A stretch of 64,000 nt of DNA from Companilactobacillus hulinensis (GCF_003946555.1 NZ_RHOO01000001.1:186001-250000); one strand, 5' to 3'; positions 1 through 8,347 are shown, counted from the stretch's first letter. The notes: generated from the sequence alone by a model not told the origin. Numbers and translations are program-made.

Positions 1-1533
1 GAAAGTGACGATGGTGTTGTTCTAATGCGTGGTACTATCAACGGTAAAAATGCTCTTGTTATTTCTATCGAAGGTAAATTCCAAGGCGGTGGTATTGGTG
101 AAGTTAGTGGTGCCAAAATCGTTGCTGCATTGGAGAAGGCTCTAGAGGATAACAAAGCTGGAAAGACAATCTATCCAGTTATTGTTCTTGATACTGGTGG
201 TGTTCGTCTACAAGAAGCTAACTACGGTTTGCTTTCAATTTCAGAAATTCATAATGCAGTTATTGCATTGAAGAAATATGTTCCAGTTATTGGTCTAGTT
301 CCTGGACGTGTTGGTTCATTCGGTGGTATGTCAATTACTGCCTCAATTCTTTCATACTTAATTGCTACTAAGAAAGCCAGAATTGCTCTAAACGGACCAG
401 AAGTTATTGAACAAGAAGCCGGCGTTCGTGAGTTCGATTCAAGTGATAAGGATTTGATCTGGAATACTTTAGGCACTAAGCAAAGATTAGCAACTGGACT
501 TGTTGATGAAGTTGTCGATGATACAGTTGATGACATTAAAAAGTCAGTTTCAGATGCTATTGATGCTAAAAAAGATGCTCACAGAACCGAACATGTTGAC
601 TTCTACCTATCATTGTTAGACCAATTGGATCCTAGCAAGAAACTTGATATTGAAGGATATCGTAAGCTTTATCCAGAAGTTAAGGCTGAGAAGCATGTTA
701 TTGCTGATGCAGTTGAGGGAACTGAACCAGGTACAAAGAGCCGTGGTCGTCTATGGTTTGAAAAATTAACAGGTATCAAGAATGCAAAGAGTTCTGTATC
801 TACAGTTTTGCACGCTGAAAAGGATGGTAAGGAATATGTTGCCATTGTCCCTGATGCTGATAACAAATTCCCACGTGTTCGTGATGGTGAAGTAGGTCTT
901 GAAGAAGGATTTGCTGTTGCAAGTATCGTCAACAAAGTTGTTGCTGATGATGCTGACAAGGATGTAAAACGTCCAGTCATTATGGTTGTTGATGTACCTA
1001 GCCAAGCTTATGGTTATCAAGAAGAATTAATTGGTATCCACGTTGCCTTAGGTTCAAGTGCCGCTGCATACGCTAAGGCTCGTCAAGCTGGACACCCAGT
1101 TATTGCCTTCATTCCTGGTGATGCTGTCTCAGGTGGTTTCTTAGCACATGGTCTACAATCAAATAGACTAATTGCTTTGGATGATACATCGATTACTATC
1201 CAAGCTATGTCAAAAGCTAGTGCCGCACGTATCACACAACGTACAATTGCTGAACTTGAAGAAGCTACAAAGCATGTTCCAGCTATGGCTTACGATATCG
1301 ACAATTACGAAAAACTTGGTGCTCTATACAAATTAGTTAAGGGTATCGGTTCTTATGAGGCTACTGACGAGAATGTGGCTAAGATCAATTCAATTATTGA
1401 CGAGGCTATTCAGAGTACCGTTGGCAAACCAACAGACTTGCATTTCCGTTATGAAACACCTATTGCTGTTGAAAGTGGTCGTAAGGCTACAAATGCAATT
1501 CGTAAGGCTGTCTTTGAACAATGGAACGCATAG
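1..1533 (+). CDS. mdcD/mdcE: Malonate decarboxylase beta-gamma fusion subunit (MdcD-MdcE), 5' partial
   Basis: The reading frame is open from base 1, so the ATG at 25 is probably internal and the true N-terminus lies upstream. The first half matches the beta subunit, a crotonase-fold carboxyltransferase, with a GGVRLQEAN segment and a glycine-rich GRVGSFGGMS loop. The second half, from about residue 240 of the visible protein, matches the gamma subunit, with PSQAYGYQEE and PGDAVSGGF. The two halves are joined without a stop, so this is a natural fusion. Together they decarboxylate malonyl-S-ACP to acetyl-S-ACP in the cytoplasm in biotin-independent malonate breakdown. The mdcG gene follows with a 13-base overlap. 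Family assignment is firm; the exact domain border is approximate. Confidence 0.88.
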   Translation, partial: ESDDGVVLMRGTINGKNALVISIEGKFQGGGIGEVSGAKIVAALEKALEDNKAGKTIYPVIVLDTGGVRLQEANYGLLSISEIHNAVIALKKYVPVIGLVPGRVGSFGGMSITASILSYLIATKKARIALNGPEVIEQEAGVREFDSSDKDLIWNTLGTKQRLATGLVDEVVDDTVDDIKKSVSDAIDAKKDAHRTEHVDFYLSLLDQLDPSKKLDIEGYRKLYPEVKAEKHVIADAVEGTEPGTKSRGRLWFEKLTGIKNAKSSVSTVLHAEKDGKEYVAIVPDADNKFPRVRDGEVGLEEGFAVASIVNKVVADDADKDVKRPVIMVVDVPSQAYGYQEELIGIHVALGSSAAAYAKARQAGHPVIAFIPGDAVSGGFLAHGLQSNRLIALDDTSITIQAMSKASAARITQRTIAELEEATKHVPAMAYDIDNYEKLGALYKLVKGIGSYEATDENVAKINSIIDEAIQSTVGKPTDLHFRYETPIAVESGRKATNAIRKAVFEQWNA

Positions 1534-2165
1534 AATTTTTGCCACATAATTTGGTCAAAATCGATCCTGAGGAGTTTTTTAGTGATGAAAAAAAGCCGAA
1601 ATGGGTAGTCGATAGTTTGGCCAAAGTACCATTAGTGATAATCCGTCGTGGAAATGTTGTTGATGGCAAAGTACCAGTAGGTGTCAGAGGTGTTAAGCGT
1701 GAACAAAGATTTGCTGGATATATTCCTACTACTGCAGTAGTAAGTGGCTCAGTAATCACGCCGCATGCTTTGATAAATAATTCTTGGGAAGATTTACCTG
1801 ATGAAAGGCATGAGTTACCAGCAATTAAAGCATTGCCGAAGGTTGCGGAAATTCTGAAATCCTATAATTGGGGAATTAGTGGAAGTGTTGGATTCGAATT
1901 GGCTAGTGGACAAGCTACTGCCAAAATGAGTAGTGACTTGGATTTGATTTGGTATGAGAGTCAGCGATTATCTCGGATAGAGGCTGTTGATTTGTTGAAG
2001 AGACTGAATCAATTTGGAGTACATGCTGATTTTCAAGTGGTTCACGGTCAAAAGGGATTCTCACTTGAGGAATTCGCTAATAGTACTAGTGATACAATAT
2101 TAATTAAAACTGCTATTGGACCTGAGTTGTCAAAGGATCCATGGGTAGAAATAGATAAGGATTAA
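1521..2165 (+). CDS. mdcG: Malonate decarboxylase holo-ACP synthase (phosphoribosyl-dephospho-CoA transferase)
   Basis: This 214-residue protein attaches the 2'-(5''-phosphoribosyl)-3'-dephospho-CoA prosthetic group to the malonate decarboxylase acyl carrier subunit. Residues 121-130 read GSVGFELASG and residues 138-142 SDLDL, the nucleotidyltransferase-type signature of MdcG. Length is usual for the family. The ATG at 1521 lies inside the end of the mdcD-mdcE fusion, which implies translational coupling. A hairpin terminator follows 30 bases after the stop, so this is the last gene of the operon; the other mdc genes would lie left of the window. Confidence 0.88.
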   Translation: MERIEFLPHNLVKIDPEEFFSDEKKPKWVVDSLAKVPLVIIRRGNVVDGKVPVGVRGVKREQRFAGYIPTTAVVSGSVITPHALINNSWEDLPDERHELPAIKALPKVAEILKSYNWGISGSVGFELASGQATAKMSSDLDLIWYESQRLSRIEAVDLLKRLNQFGVHADFQVVHGQKGFSLEEFANSTSDTILIKTAIGPELSKDPWVEIDKD

Positions 2166-2196
2166 AGAGATGTGACTTTGTTTTCATCTGTTTAGC

Positions 2197-2231
2197 TAGG
2201 GAACTCGCATTTTACGTGCGGGTTCTTTTGT
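2197..2231 (+). terminator. Intrinsic terminator after mdcG
   Basis: GAACTCGCA (2201-2209) pairs with TGCGGGTTC (2217-2225) with one G-U pair. A T-rich run follows. It closes the malonate decarboxylase operon. Confidence 0.75.
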
Positions 2232-2271
2232 TTTAGCGGTATGTTGTCGCTGCTGGCGTCAATTACTTTTC

Positions 2272-2381
2272 ACCTCCGGCTAATGTGTGTTGTTTGAGTA
2301 GTATATGTATGGACTGCGTATTTATACGTAATTAATCAATCAAGTACCATATTTATTTTTAGAAACTACTTTAGCTGGAGG
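2272..2381 (+). ncRNA. Candidate structured RNA: nested long hairpin
   Basis: A gene-free stretch in which complementary arms nest in order: CCTCCGGCTAA (2273-2283) with TTAGCTGGAGG (2371-2381); AGTAGT (2297-2302) with ACTACT (2365-2370); TATGG (2308-2312) with CCATA (2347-2351); CGTAT (2317-2321) with ATACG (2324-2328). The result is a rod-like hairpin with internal loops. No convincing reading frame is present. The strand is uncertain because the reverse complement folds as well; plus is assumed from the downstream gene. It does not match a family I recognise. Confidence 0.4.
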
Positions 2382-2390
2382 ATGTAAATT

Positions 2391-2541
2391 ATTTTATCAG
2401 CCGTGAAGGTGGCGTTATGACGGTGATTTCTCCGTCATTACACCACGGGACGATCTTTTAGATTTGTGGGTTGTGCAAAGCTAAAAGTCGAGATTTCAGA
2501 CCGTTTCTCAGGCTGAGATCGGTCCCCACGGCAGATAAAAT
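2391..2541 (+). ncRNA. Candidate structured RNA: predicted four-way junction
   Basis: A closing helix joins 2391-2405 with 2527-2541, 14 of 15 positions paired around one A-A mismatch. Inside it lie three arms: ATGACGG (2417-2423) with CCGTCAT (2432-2438), extended by GGTG/CACC; CGA-t-CTTTTAG (2451-2461) with CTAAAAGTCG (2481-2490); GACCG (2499-2503) with CGGTC (2520-2524), capped by TCTC/GAGA. The segment ends 57 bases before the start of the alpha/beta hydrolase gene and lacks its own terminator, so a 5' leader or riboswitch-like role is possible. The reverse strand folds similarly. I do not recognise the family. Confidence 0.5.
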
Positions 2542-2598
2542 GATTTACAGCCGGAAGCGGCAATAGAAAATAAACTACATCATCTTTTTGGATAAACA

Positions 2599-3390
2599 AT
2601 GAAGTTTTTAACTGATGATGAAATTGAATTGGATTATAACGTTTATGGAACTGGCAAGCCGGTGATTTTGATTGCAGGATTTGGTGGTTACCAAGAAATA
2701 TGGTCATTGCAGGTGGACTATTTGGTTAAGATGAATTATCAAGTGATTACCTATGATCATCGAAATCACGGTGCTTCACAAAGAACTGATTTCGGCTTGA
2801 CTATGGATAGATTAATTCTGGATTTGCATGAATTAATTGGATATTTGCATCTTGATTCGCCGTTGTTGATTGGACATTCGATGGGTGCCAGTGTTTGTTA
2901 TGGTTATTTAGCCAAATATGACAATGTTGCTGCAATTATGGGTGTTGATCAGACGGGTAAAATGCTGAATGATTCTGAATGGAAGTATGGCTTCATGGAT
3001 ATTAATTCTGATAATTATCGTGATAAGACATCGAAACCAGCTGATGTCCATGAAACCTTACATGGTCTGGACTCACGTGTATTTTCTAAGTTGAATGAGG
3101 TTAAGAATAAGCATCCATTTGATCGAGTCACAAGTCTGCCGTTATTGTTCGACCATGTTATTAAGGATTGGCGTGAGGCAATTGAAAAAAGCAGTCATCC
3201 AGTAATGCTGATGGCTGCTAAAGAAAGTCCGTATTATAATTTTGAATTTGCCAAAGTTATTGCTGATTTGGGGGAAAATGTAACATCTGCCATTGTTGAT
3301 AACTCTGGACATGACATTATGGCTGAAGTTCCGGATCAGTTTAATCAGTTGATGCGTCATTTTGTTTTGTCTAATCGACGATTTCAGTGA
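2599..3390 (+). CDS. Alpha/beta hydrolase
   Basis: This 263-residue cytoplasmic protein has the alpha/beta-hydrolase layout: an oxyanion-loop GFGG near residues 27-30, a DHRNHGAS segment near 53-60, the nucleophile elbow GHSMG with Ser94, and a late NSGHD that supplies the catalytic histidine. Substrate cannot be told from sequence. The ATG at 2599 follows an in-frame TAA and has only a weak ribosome-binding site. CATCATC (2578-2584) and GATGATG (2614-2620) are complementary and flank the start codon, so the start may sit in a hairpin loop. The structured segment at 2391-2541 lies directly upstream. Confidence 0.82.
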   Translation: MKFLTDDEIELDYNVYGTGKPVILIAGFGGYQEIWSLQVDYLVKMNYQVITYDHRNHGASQRTDFGLTMDRLILDLHELIGYLHLDSPLLIGHSMGASVCYGYLAKYDNVAAIMGVDQTGKMLNDSEWKYGFMDINSDNYRDKTSKPADVHETLHGLDSRVFSKLNEVKNKHPFDRVTSLPLLFDHVIKDWREAIEKSSHPVMLMAAKESPYYNFEFAKVIADLGENVTSAIVDNSGHDIMAEVPDQFNQLMRHFVLSNRRFQ

Positions 3391-3395
3391 TGAGA

Positions 3396-3443
3396 ATAAA
3401 AAAGAGGAAACATCTCTACGAAGTTTCCTCGTGGCCTAGCCAC
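3396..3443 (-). terminator. Terminator for the MazF-like gene
   Basis: GAGGAAAC (3404-3411) pairs with GTTTCCTC (3423-3430). Read on the minus strand it is followed by a run of T. A second small hairpin, GTGGC/GCCAC, lies at 3431-3443. It may also stop plus-strand transcription from the hydrolase gene. Confidence 0.65.
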
Positions 3444-3524
3444 TATGGTATAACAAATACTAAAGTGTTGAAAATTAATTCAACTGGTACCGAGTACCTA
3501 TAAACAAATAGTAACATGAATACA

Positions 3525-4157
3525 TTATTTTACAATGTTTTTGATTATCTTATTGGTTATTCGACTAATATTTTTGTCTGTTATTACAAAATTTTCAGAT
3601 ATAGAAAATTTTGAGTATTTAAATATTCTTGATTTATCAATAGATCTTATATTCATCGTATCGACATATGTTTCTTTATTGAAATTCCGAGTTATTTCCA
3701 ATTGATTATTTAGAACAATGATTTGTTGTCTTACTTCGAAAGGATTATTGTTATTATTAATTAATATCTGATTAAGTTTTAAGAGTTCACTTTTGATTTT
3801 CTGCAGATTTTTTATTGCAATATTTTCGTTAAGCGGCAAATATCTTTTTTTATTGTGAGAAGTTAAAGGCAAAATAGTTATTATATGATCATACTGGGTA
3901 TCATTTTTATTTATTACTACACAAAAATGTGGTCCTGACATTTCATCCCCAATATTTACACCCAGTTCTGCCATTATTACTGTTCCTTGTTTGTATTGAT
4001 TAAATTTAACCTTTCGTCTATTTTGAAGTTCTTTATTTAGTTCATTTGTATAGAAATTTATCCAATTAGGTAATTTTTGTATTTTGAAATAATTTGAATT
4101 GGTATTATAAAGCTTTGAAAATTTTGTTAATATTTTTTCTTTGATTCTTAAATTCAT
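3525..4157 (-). CDS. Large MazF/PemK-like protein (possible orphan RNase toxin)
   Basis: This 210-residue protein contains a MazF/PemK core: residues about 55-105 include YKQGTVIMAELG, GPHFCVVIN and ITILPLTS, and TYVDTMNIRSIDKSRI near 165-180 matches the second half of the fold. MazF proteins are single-strand-specific RNases of about 110 residues. Here a 55-residue helical N-terminal extension and a roughly 50-residue Asn/Leu-rich helical insertion enlarge it. No antitoxin gene is visible on either side. Its base composition is much more AT-rich than its neighbours, which suggests acquisition. An inverted repeat upstream (4172-4207) could be an operator. The toxin function is inference. Confidence 0.65.
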   Translation of the reverse strand: MNLRIKEKILTKFSKLYNTNSNYFKIQKLPNWINFYTNELNKELQNRRKVKFNQYKQGTVIMAELGVNIGDEMSGPHFCVVINKNDTQYDHIITILPLTSHNKKRYLPLNENIAIKNLQKIKSELLKLNQILINNNNNPFEVRQQIIVLNNQLEITRNFNKETYVDTMNIRSIDKSRIFKYSKFSISENFVITDKNISRITNKIIKNIVK

Positions 4158-4171
4158 TTTTTCACCGCAAT

Positions 4172-4207
4172 CGTAATTTGATTTGTTATTGATATAAGTA
4201 AATTACG
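4172..4207. promoter_or_regulatory. Inverted repeat upstream of the MazF-like gene
   Basis: CGTAATTT (4172-4179) and AAATTACG (4200-4207) are perfect inverted arms 20 bases apart, 15 bases upstream of the MazF-like start. Autoregulation is a guess based on position. Confidence 0.3.
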
Positions 4208-4270
4208 GATTAAATTTTTACCATAACGTAGAAATAAATTAATCAAATTAAAATAAATCCAATATAACTG

Positions 4271-4299
4271 TTGACAAACTCTCAAAACAGTCCTATTCT
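4271..4299 (+). promoter_or_regulatory. trp operon promoter
   Basis: TTGACA at 4271-4276 and TATTCT at 4294-4299 are separated by 17 bases. Transcription would begin near 4306, just before the T-box leader. Confidence 0.7.
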
Positions 4300-4321
4300 C
4301 TGTAACAACAAAACAAATTCG

Positions 4322-4646
4322 TCCATAAACCGATGAGATGGAGATCAAGACTATTGTGCATGCACAGAGAGTTACCGTTGCTGAGAGTGTAACCAAACGC
4401 AGATAGTTAAATGGACCATCGAGGGTTCTCTCGAATATTTGAATATTAGAATTAAACTAATATTTGGATTAGTACAGAGGAACGTTAGGCATACGTAAGT
4501 TGTCGGGAGGGTGTTTGCCCTTCGCTAAGAGTAATGGATTGTTAGTTGAATGTCTTTTTGTATACACTAGCAGTCTATTAAAATAAGGTGGCACCGCGGT
4601 AAATCCGTCCTTAAACTTAATAAGTTTATGGGCGGATTTTTTTGTA
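4322..4646 (+). promoter_or_regulatory. Tryptophan-specific T-box leader with terminator
   Basis: Stem I contains the usual AGAGAGTTACCGTTGCTG segment (4366-4383) and a specifier loop with TGG at 4412-4414 followed by ACC, which reads tRNA-Trp. The T-box bulge GGTGGCACCGCGG lies at 4587-4599. The terminator pairs 4601-4610 with 4630-4639 and is followed by seven T. Uncharged tRNA-Trp is expected to stabilise the antiterminator and allow transcription of trpDCFBA. Confidence is high from the specifier, bulge and terminator together. Confidence 0.93.
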
Positions 4647-4706
4647 TCTAGAATTAAAAAGGTCGTTAGATCTTTGCGATTCATTTAAAGAAATGGAGTA
4701 AACGCT

Positions 4707-4766
4707 ATGATACAAAAACCTGGAAAGCGATGGTTTCACCAGTTTGATTTAGACAACAAAAATTAA
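4707..4766 (+). CDS. Putative trp operon leader peptide, 19 residues
   Basis: A short ORF with a GGAG ribosome-binding site eight bases before its ATG encodes MIQKPGKRWFHQFDLDNKN, with one Trp codon. It lies after the T-box terminator and stops 15 bases before trpD, so it would be made only when the T-box reads through. It may serve as a second, translation-based control step, may couple translation into trpD, or may be incidental. I cannot tell which from this sequence alone. Confidence 0.5.
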   Translation: MIQKPGKRWFHQFDLDNKN

Positions 4767-4781
4767 ATTGGAGGAATCATT

Positions 4782-5816
4782 ATGCAAGAAAATACAAGAA
4801 TCGAAAGTGCTATCAAAAAGGTTGTTAACGGAACAGATTTAACATTTGAGGAGACTAACCAAGTGATTGATGAAATTATGAGTGGTAAAACAACACCAGT
4901 TCAAATTTCAAGTTTTCTAACGGCTTTGTCTATTCGTAAAGAGACAGTTGAAGAAATAGCTGGAGCAGCTGATGCGATGCGAGCACACGCATTGGAATTC
5001 AAGGCTGATGAACCAGTCTTGGAAATTGTTGGAACTGGTGGCGATCATTCGAACTCATTCAATATTTCGACGACTACAGCATTAGTTGTTTCAGCGACAG
5101 GAATTCCGGTTGCTAAGCATGGCAATCGAGCTGCATCTTCTAAGAGCGGTGCTGCTGATGTTCTGGAAGCTTTGGGAGTTCAAATCAATGTTGATCCGAA
5201 ACAAAGTGAGGCAGTCTTGAATGAAATTGGTATTTGTTTCTTGTTCGCACAGGAGTATCACAAGGCAATGAAGTATGTTGCTCCAGTCAGAAAAGAGTTA
5301 GGAATTAGAACTCTGTTCAATATTTTGGGACCATTAGCCAATCCAGCGCATGCCACATCACAAGTTCTGGGAGTGTATGACGAAGAATTAGTTGTACCAA
5401 TGGCAGAGGTACTGAATCAATTAGGAGTTAAAAATGCAACAGTTGTTTATGGACAAGACGGATTCGATGAGGTTTCTGCGTCAGCTCCAACGACAATTGC
5501 TGAAGTTGTAGATGGCAAAGTTAATGAATATGAAATTACACCTGAACAATTTGGAATCAAACGTTGTAACAAACTAGATATTATCGGAGGAACACCTGAG
5601 GAAAATGCTCAAATTACTAGAGATATTTTGAATGGCAAAATTGATGCTAGAAGGGATGTTGTCTTGATGAATGCTGGGGTGGCAATCCATACTGCCAAGC
5701 CGGAATTATCGATTGCACAAGGGATAGAAATGGCTAGAAAAGCTATCAATGATGGATCAGCGCAACGTCAATTAGAGAAATTTATCGATCTAACGCAAGT
5801 TGGTATGGTCGCATGA
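4782..5816 (+). CDS. trpD: Anthranilate phosphoribosyltransferase
   Basis: TrpD transfers phosphoribose from PRPP to anthranilate, the second step of tryptophan synthesis. The 344-residue protein has the PRPP-binding GTGGD at 84-88, [10 protein letters not shown] and NILGPLANP, all hallmark segments. A GGAGG lies upstream of the ATG. It is the first large gene of the T-box-controlled operon; trpE and trpG, which would supply anthranilate, are not next to it. The stop overlaps the start of trpC by four bases (ATGA). Confidence 0.95.
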   Translation: MQENTRIESAIKKVVNGTDLTFEETNQVIDEIMSGKTTPVQISSFLTALSIRKETVEEIAGAADAMRAHALEFKADEPVLEIVGTGGDHSNSFNISTTTALVVSATGIPVAKHGNRAASSKSGAADVLEALGVQINVDPKQSEAVLNEIGICFLFAQEYHKAMKYVAPVRKELGIRTLFNILGPLANPAHATSQVLGVYDEELVVPMAEVLNQLGVKNATVVYGQDGFDEVSASAPTTIAEVVDGKVNEYEITPEQFGIKRCNKLDIIGGTPEENAQITRDILNGKIDARRDVVLMNAGVAIHTAKPELSIAQGIEMARKAINDGSAQRQLEKFIDLTQVGMVA

Positions 5817-6547
5817 TTCTAGATGATTTAGTTGCGGCAACTGAAAAGAGAATTGCTAAAGAAAAGGATCATAATAATATTCAAACAATCATAAATAAGT
5901 TTTTGGAACCAAAAATGGGCTTCATTGGAGAAGTCAAGCATGCTTCGCCGTCAAAAGGCGTAATCGTTGAAAAGTTTCCTTACATGAAGATTGCCAAGGA
6001 GTATGAAACAGCCGGTGTAGATGCAATATCAGTTTTAACTGAACCTGATTATTTTCAAGGTAAATTACAATACCTAGAAGATATATCGAATGAAGTTGAT
6101 GTACCAGTATTGAGAAAAGATTTTGTAATAGATCCATATATGATTTACCAAGCTAAATTTGCTGGAGCAAAGGTTATTTTGTTAATAGTGGCGATACTGA
6201 CATCGAACCAATTGAAGGAGTTCCAACGATTAGCTGATGAACTGGATTTGGCAGCAATCGTTGAAGTACATTCTGAACAAGAATTGCAAACTGCATTAAA
6301 TGCTGGAGCGAGGATCATTGGGGTTAATAATCGAAATCTCAAAGACTTCACAGTTGATTTGAATAATAGTTTGAGATTAAGACCATTAGTACCTTCTGGA
6401 ATGCCGTTTATCGCTGAAAGTGGAATAAAGACTATTGAAGATATTAGGTTATTGAAGTCATCTGGTGTAAATGAGGTATTAATTGGTGAGACTTTTATGA
6501 AGGCAAAAGACAGAGTGGCAATTATTAATAAATTCAAAGAAGCATAG
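5813..6547 (+). CDS. trpC: Indole-3-glycerol phosphate synthase
   Basis: TrpC closes the indole ring, converting CdRP to indole-3-glycerol phosphate in the fourth pathway step. The 244-residue TIM-barrel protein shows [10 protein letters not shown] at 40-49, [27 protein letters not shown] and IAESGI, the standard catalytic segments including the lysines and glutamates. It is slightly shorter than many homologues. It overlaps trpD by four bases, and trpF begins three bases after its stop, which points to tightly coupled translation. Confidence 0.95.
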   Translation: MILDDLVAATEKRIAKEKDHNNIQTIINKFLEPKMGFIGEVKHASPSKGVIVEKFPYMKIAKEYETAGVDAISVLTEPDYFQGKLQYLEDISNEVDVPVLRKDFVIDPYMIYQAKFAGAKVILLIVAILTSNQLKEFQRLADELDLAAIVEVHSEQELQTALNAGARIIGVNNRNLKDFTVDLNNSLRLRPLVPSGMPFIAESGIKTIEDIRLLKSSGVNEVLIGETFMKAKDRVAIINKFKEA

Positions 6548-6550
6548 TAT

Positions 6551-7126
6551 ATGACAAAAATTAAGATATGCGGATTGATGACCGTTGAAGATATTGATGC
6601 TGTGAATCAAGCACAGCCAGATTTGGCAGGATTTATCTTCGCTGGTGGGAGACATCACGTAAATTTGGAACAAGCAATTAAATTAAGACAAAGGCTGGAT
6701 TCACAGATTCAAAGTGTCGGAGTTTTTGTGAATGCAACAATTGAAGAAATACTAAAAGTAGTCGATAGTGGAGCAATTTCAGTCGTTCAATTACATGGGG
6801 ATGAGTCAGAAGACATGGTCCATGTGTTACAAAATCTTGGCATTGAAGTTATTCAGGTTTTTAAATTACCAACAAAAAGGATTTTGAAGACTAGTGCAGA
6901 TTACTTAATGGTAGATAGTGGATCAGGTGATGGTGAAGCTTTGAATTGGAACCAACTAAAAATCGCACCAGATATTTTGGCTGGAGCAATTGATATTAAT
7001 AATGTTTATGAAGCAATTAATATAGTAAAACCTAAAATAATCGATGTTTCTCGTGGAGTTGAAGTTAACGGCAAAAAAGATTGTGACAAAATAAAACAAA
7101 TTGTGAATGCAGTACATGCAAGTTAA
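6551..7126 (+). CDS. trpF: Phosphoribosylanthranilate isomerase
   Basis: TrpF performs the Amadori rearrangement of phosphoribosylanthranilate to CdRP, the third pathway step. The 191-residue TIM barrel starts with the signature KIKICGL, whose Cys is the general base, and has VGVFVN, VQLHGDE and a C-terminal VSRGVEVNGKKD phosphate-binding segment. It is somewhat short but complete. Four bases separate the start of the trpC stop region from this ATG, with no strong ribosome-binding site of its own, consistent with coupling. Confidence 0.93.
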   Translation: MTKIKICGLMTVEDIDAVNQAQPDLAGFIFAGGRHHVNLEQAIKLRQRLDSQIQSVGVFVNATIEEILKVVDSGAISVVQLHGDESEDMVHVLQNLGIEVIQVFKLPTKRILKTSADYLMVDSGSGDGEALNWNQLKIAPDILAGAIDINNVYEAINIVKPKIIDVSRGVEVNGKKDCDKIKQIVNAVHAS

Positions 7127-7138
7127 GGGGTGCTTAAT

Positions 7139-8347
7139 ATGAAAGAAATGCAAAGAACAGATACAAAGTCACATTACTATGGTGAATTCGGTGGACAATT
7201 TATTCCGGAAACCTTAATGACAGCCTTGAATGAGGTATCAGATGCTTATGACAAATACAAAGATGATCCTGACTTCTTAGATGAGTTGCATACATTATTA
7301 AGTGATTATGCTAATAGACCTTCACTTCTATATTATGCGAAGAACATGACTGAGGATCTAGGCGGTGCCAAAATTTACTTTAAACGTGAGGACCTAAACC
7401 ATACAGGTGCGCATAAAATCAACAATGTTATTGGGCAAGCGTTGATCGCCAAGCGTATGGGCAAAACTAGGTTGATTGCTGAAACTGGTGCTGGTCAGCA
7501 TGGTGTTGCTACAGCTACAATTGCTGCACTTTTCGGTATGGAATGTGAAATCTATATGGGAAAGATGGATACTGACCGACAAAAATTGAATGTTTATCGT
7601 ATGGAATTATTAGGTGCCAAAGTTCACCCGGTAACAACTGGGTCGATGGTTCTCAAAGACGCAGTGAATGCCGCCTTGCAAGCATGGACAAAACGTGTTG
7701 ATGACACATTTTATGTTATGGGTTCAGCTGTTGGTCCATATCCATTTCCAGAGATGGTACATGATTTTCAAAGTGTGATCAGTAAAGAATCTAAGCAACA
7801 GATATTAGAAGAAGAGGGACGTTTGCCAGATGCTGTAGTTGCCTGTGTCGGAGGTGGAAGTAATGCCATTGGTAGTTTTGCACAATATATTGATGATGAG
7901 AACGTTCAATTGATCGGTTGTGAAGCTGCTGGAAAAGGTGTGGATACTGATCAGACCGCAGCAACGATTGAACGTGGAACAACCGGAATATTTCATGGGA
8001 TGAAGTCACTGTTTTTGCAGGACAAGGATGGTCAAATTGATAAGGTTTATTCGATTTCAGCTGGACTTGATTATCCGGGAGTTGGACCAGAACATGCACA
8101 TTTGGCAATTACCAAACGAGCTAAGTATGTTGGTATTACTGATGATGAAGCAGTTGATGCCTTTGAATATATTGCTAAGACAGAGGGGATTATTGCTGCA
8201 ATTGAAAGTTGCCATGCAGTAGCCTATGTTCAAAAACTAGCTCCAACAATGTCAAAGGATAAGATTATTATTTGTACATTATCAGGACGTGGTGACAAGG
8301 ATGTCGCTTCGATTGCTAAGTACAGGGGGAGAGATATTGATGAATAA
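7139..8347 (+). CDS. trpB: Tryptophan synthase beta chain
   Basis: TrpB condenses indole with serine using pyridoxal phosphate. HTGAHKINN places the PLP lysine at residue 93, and [18 protein letters not shown] and LSGRGDKD are the other family segments. The ATG at 7139 is chosen over the GTG at 7130 because AAGGGG (7125-7130) lies at proper distance from the ATG and overlaps the GTG. It forms the alpha2-beta2 complex with TrpA, encoded next with an eight-base overlap. Confidence 0.96.
   Translation: MKEMQRTDTKSHYYGEFGGQFIPETLMTALNEVSDAYDKYKDDPDFLDELHTLLSDYANRPSLLYYAKNMTEDLGGAKIYFKREDLNHTGAHKINNVIGQALIAKRMGKTRLIAETGAGQHGVATATIAALFGMECEIYMGKMDTDRQKLNVYRMELLGAKVHPVTTGSMVLKDAVNAALQAWTKRVDDTFYVMGSAVGPYPFPEMVHDFQSVISKESKQQILEEEGRLPDAVVACVGGGSNAIGSFAQYIDDENVQLIGCEAAGKGVDTDQTAATIERGTTGIFHGMKSLFLQDKDGQIDKVYSISAGLDYPGVGPEHAHLAITKRAKYVGITDDEAVDAFEYIAKTEGIIAAIESCHAVAYVQKLAPTMSKDKIIICTLSGRGDKDVASIAKYRGRDIDE

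Noticed and set aside
249-980. Several minus-strand ORFs inside the mdcD-mdcE gene
   Set aside because: They are shadows of a well-supported coding frame with clear family motifs.
2166-2196. AAAGAGATGTGAC after mdcG as another copy of the dispersed repeat
   Set aside because: Only the left dozen bases resemble the repeat; no matching right end or base stem follows before the mdcG terminator.
2504-2530. GGCTGAGAT followed by GGTCCCC, similar to part of a TPP riboswitch
   Set aside because: The other conserved TPP segments (CCTGAT and GCCAGCGTAGGGA types) are not present in the right order.
2438-2707. 89-residue minus-strand ORF in the gap before the hydrolase
   Set aside because: It runs antisense into the hydrolase gene and through the predicted RNA stems, with no domain pattern.
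4154-4396. 80-residue minus-strand ORF touching the MazF-like start, a possible antitoxin
   Set aside because: It lies antisense to the trp promoter and T-box stem I, is rich in Cys and hydrophobic residues unlike antitoxins, and has no clear ribosome-binding site. The T-box explains the sequence.
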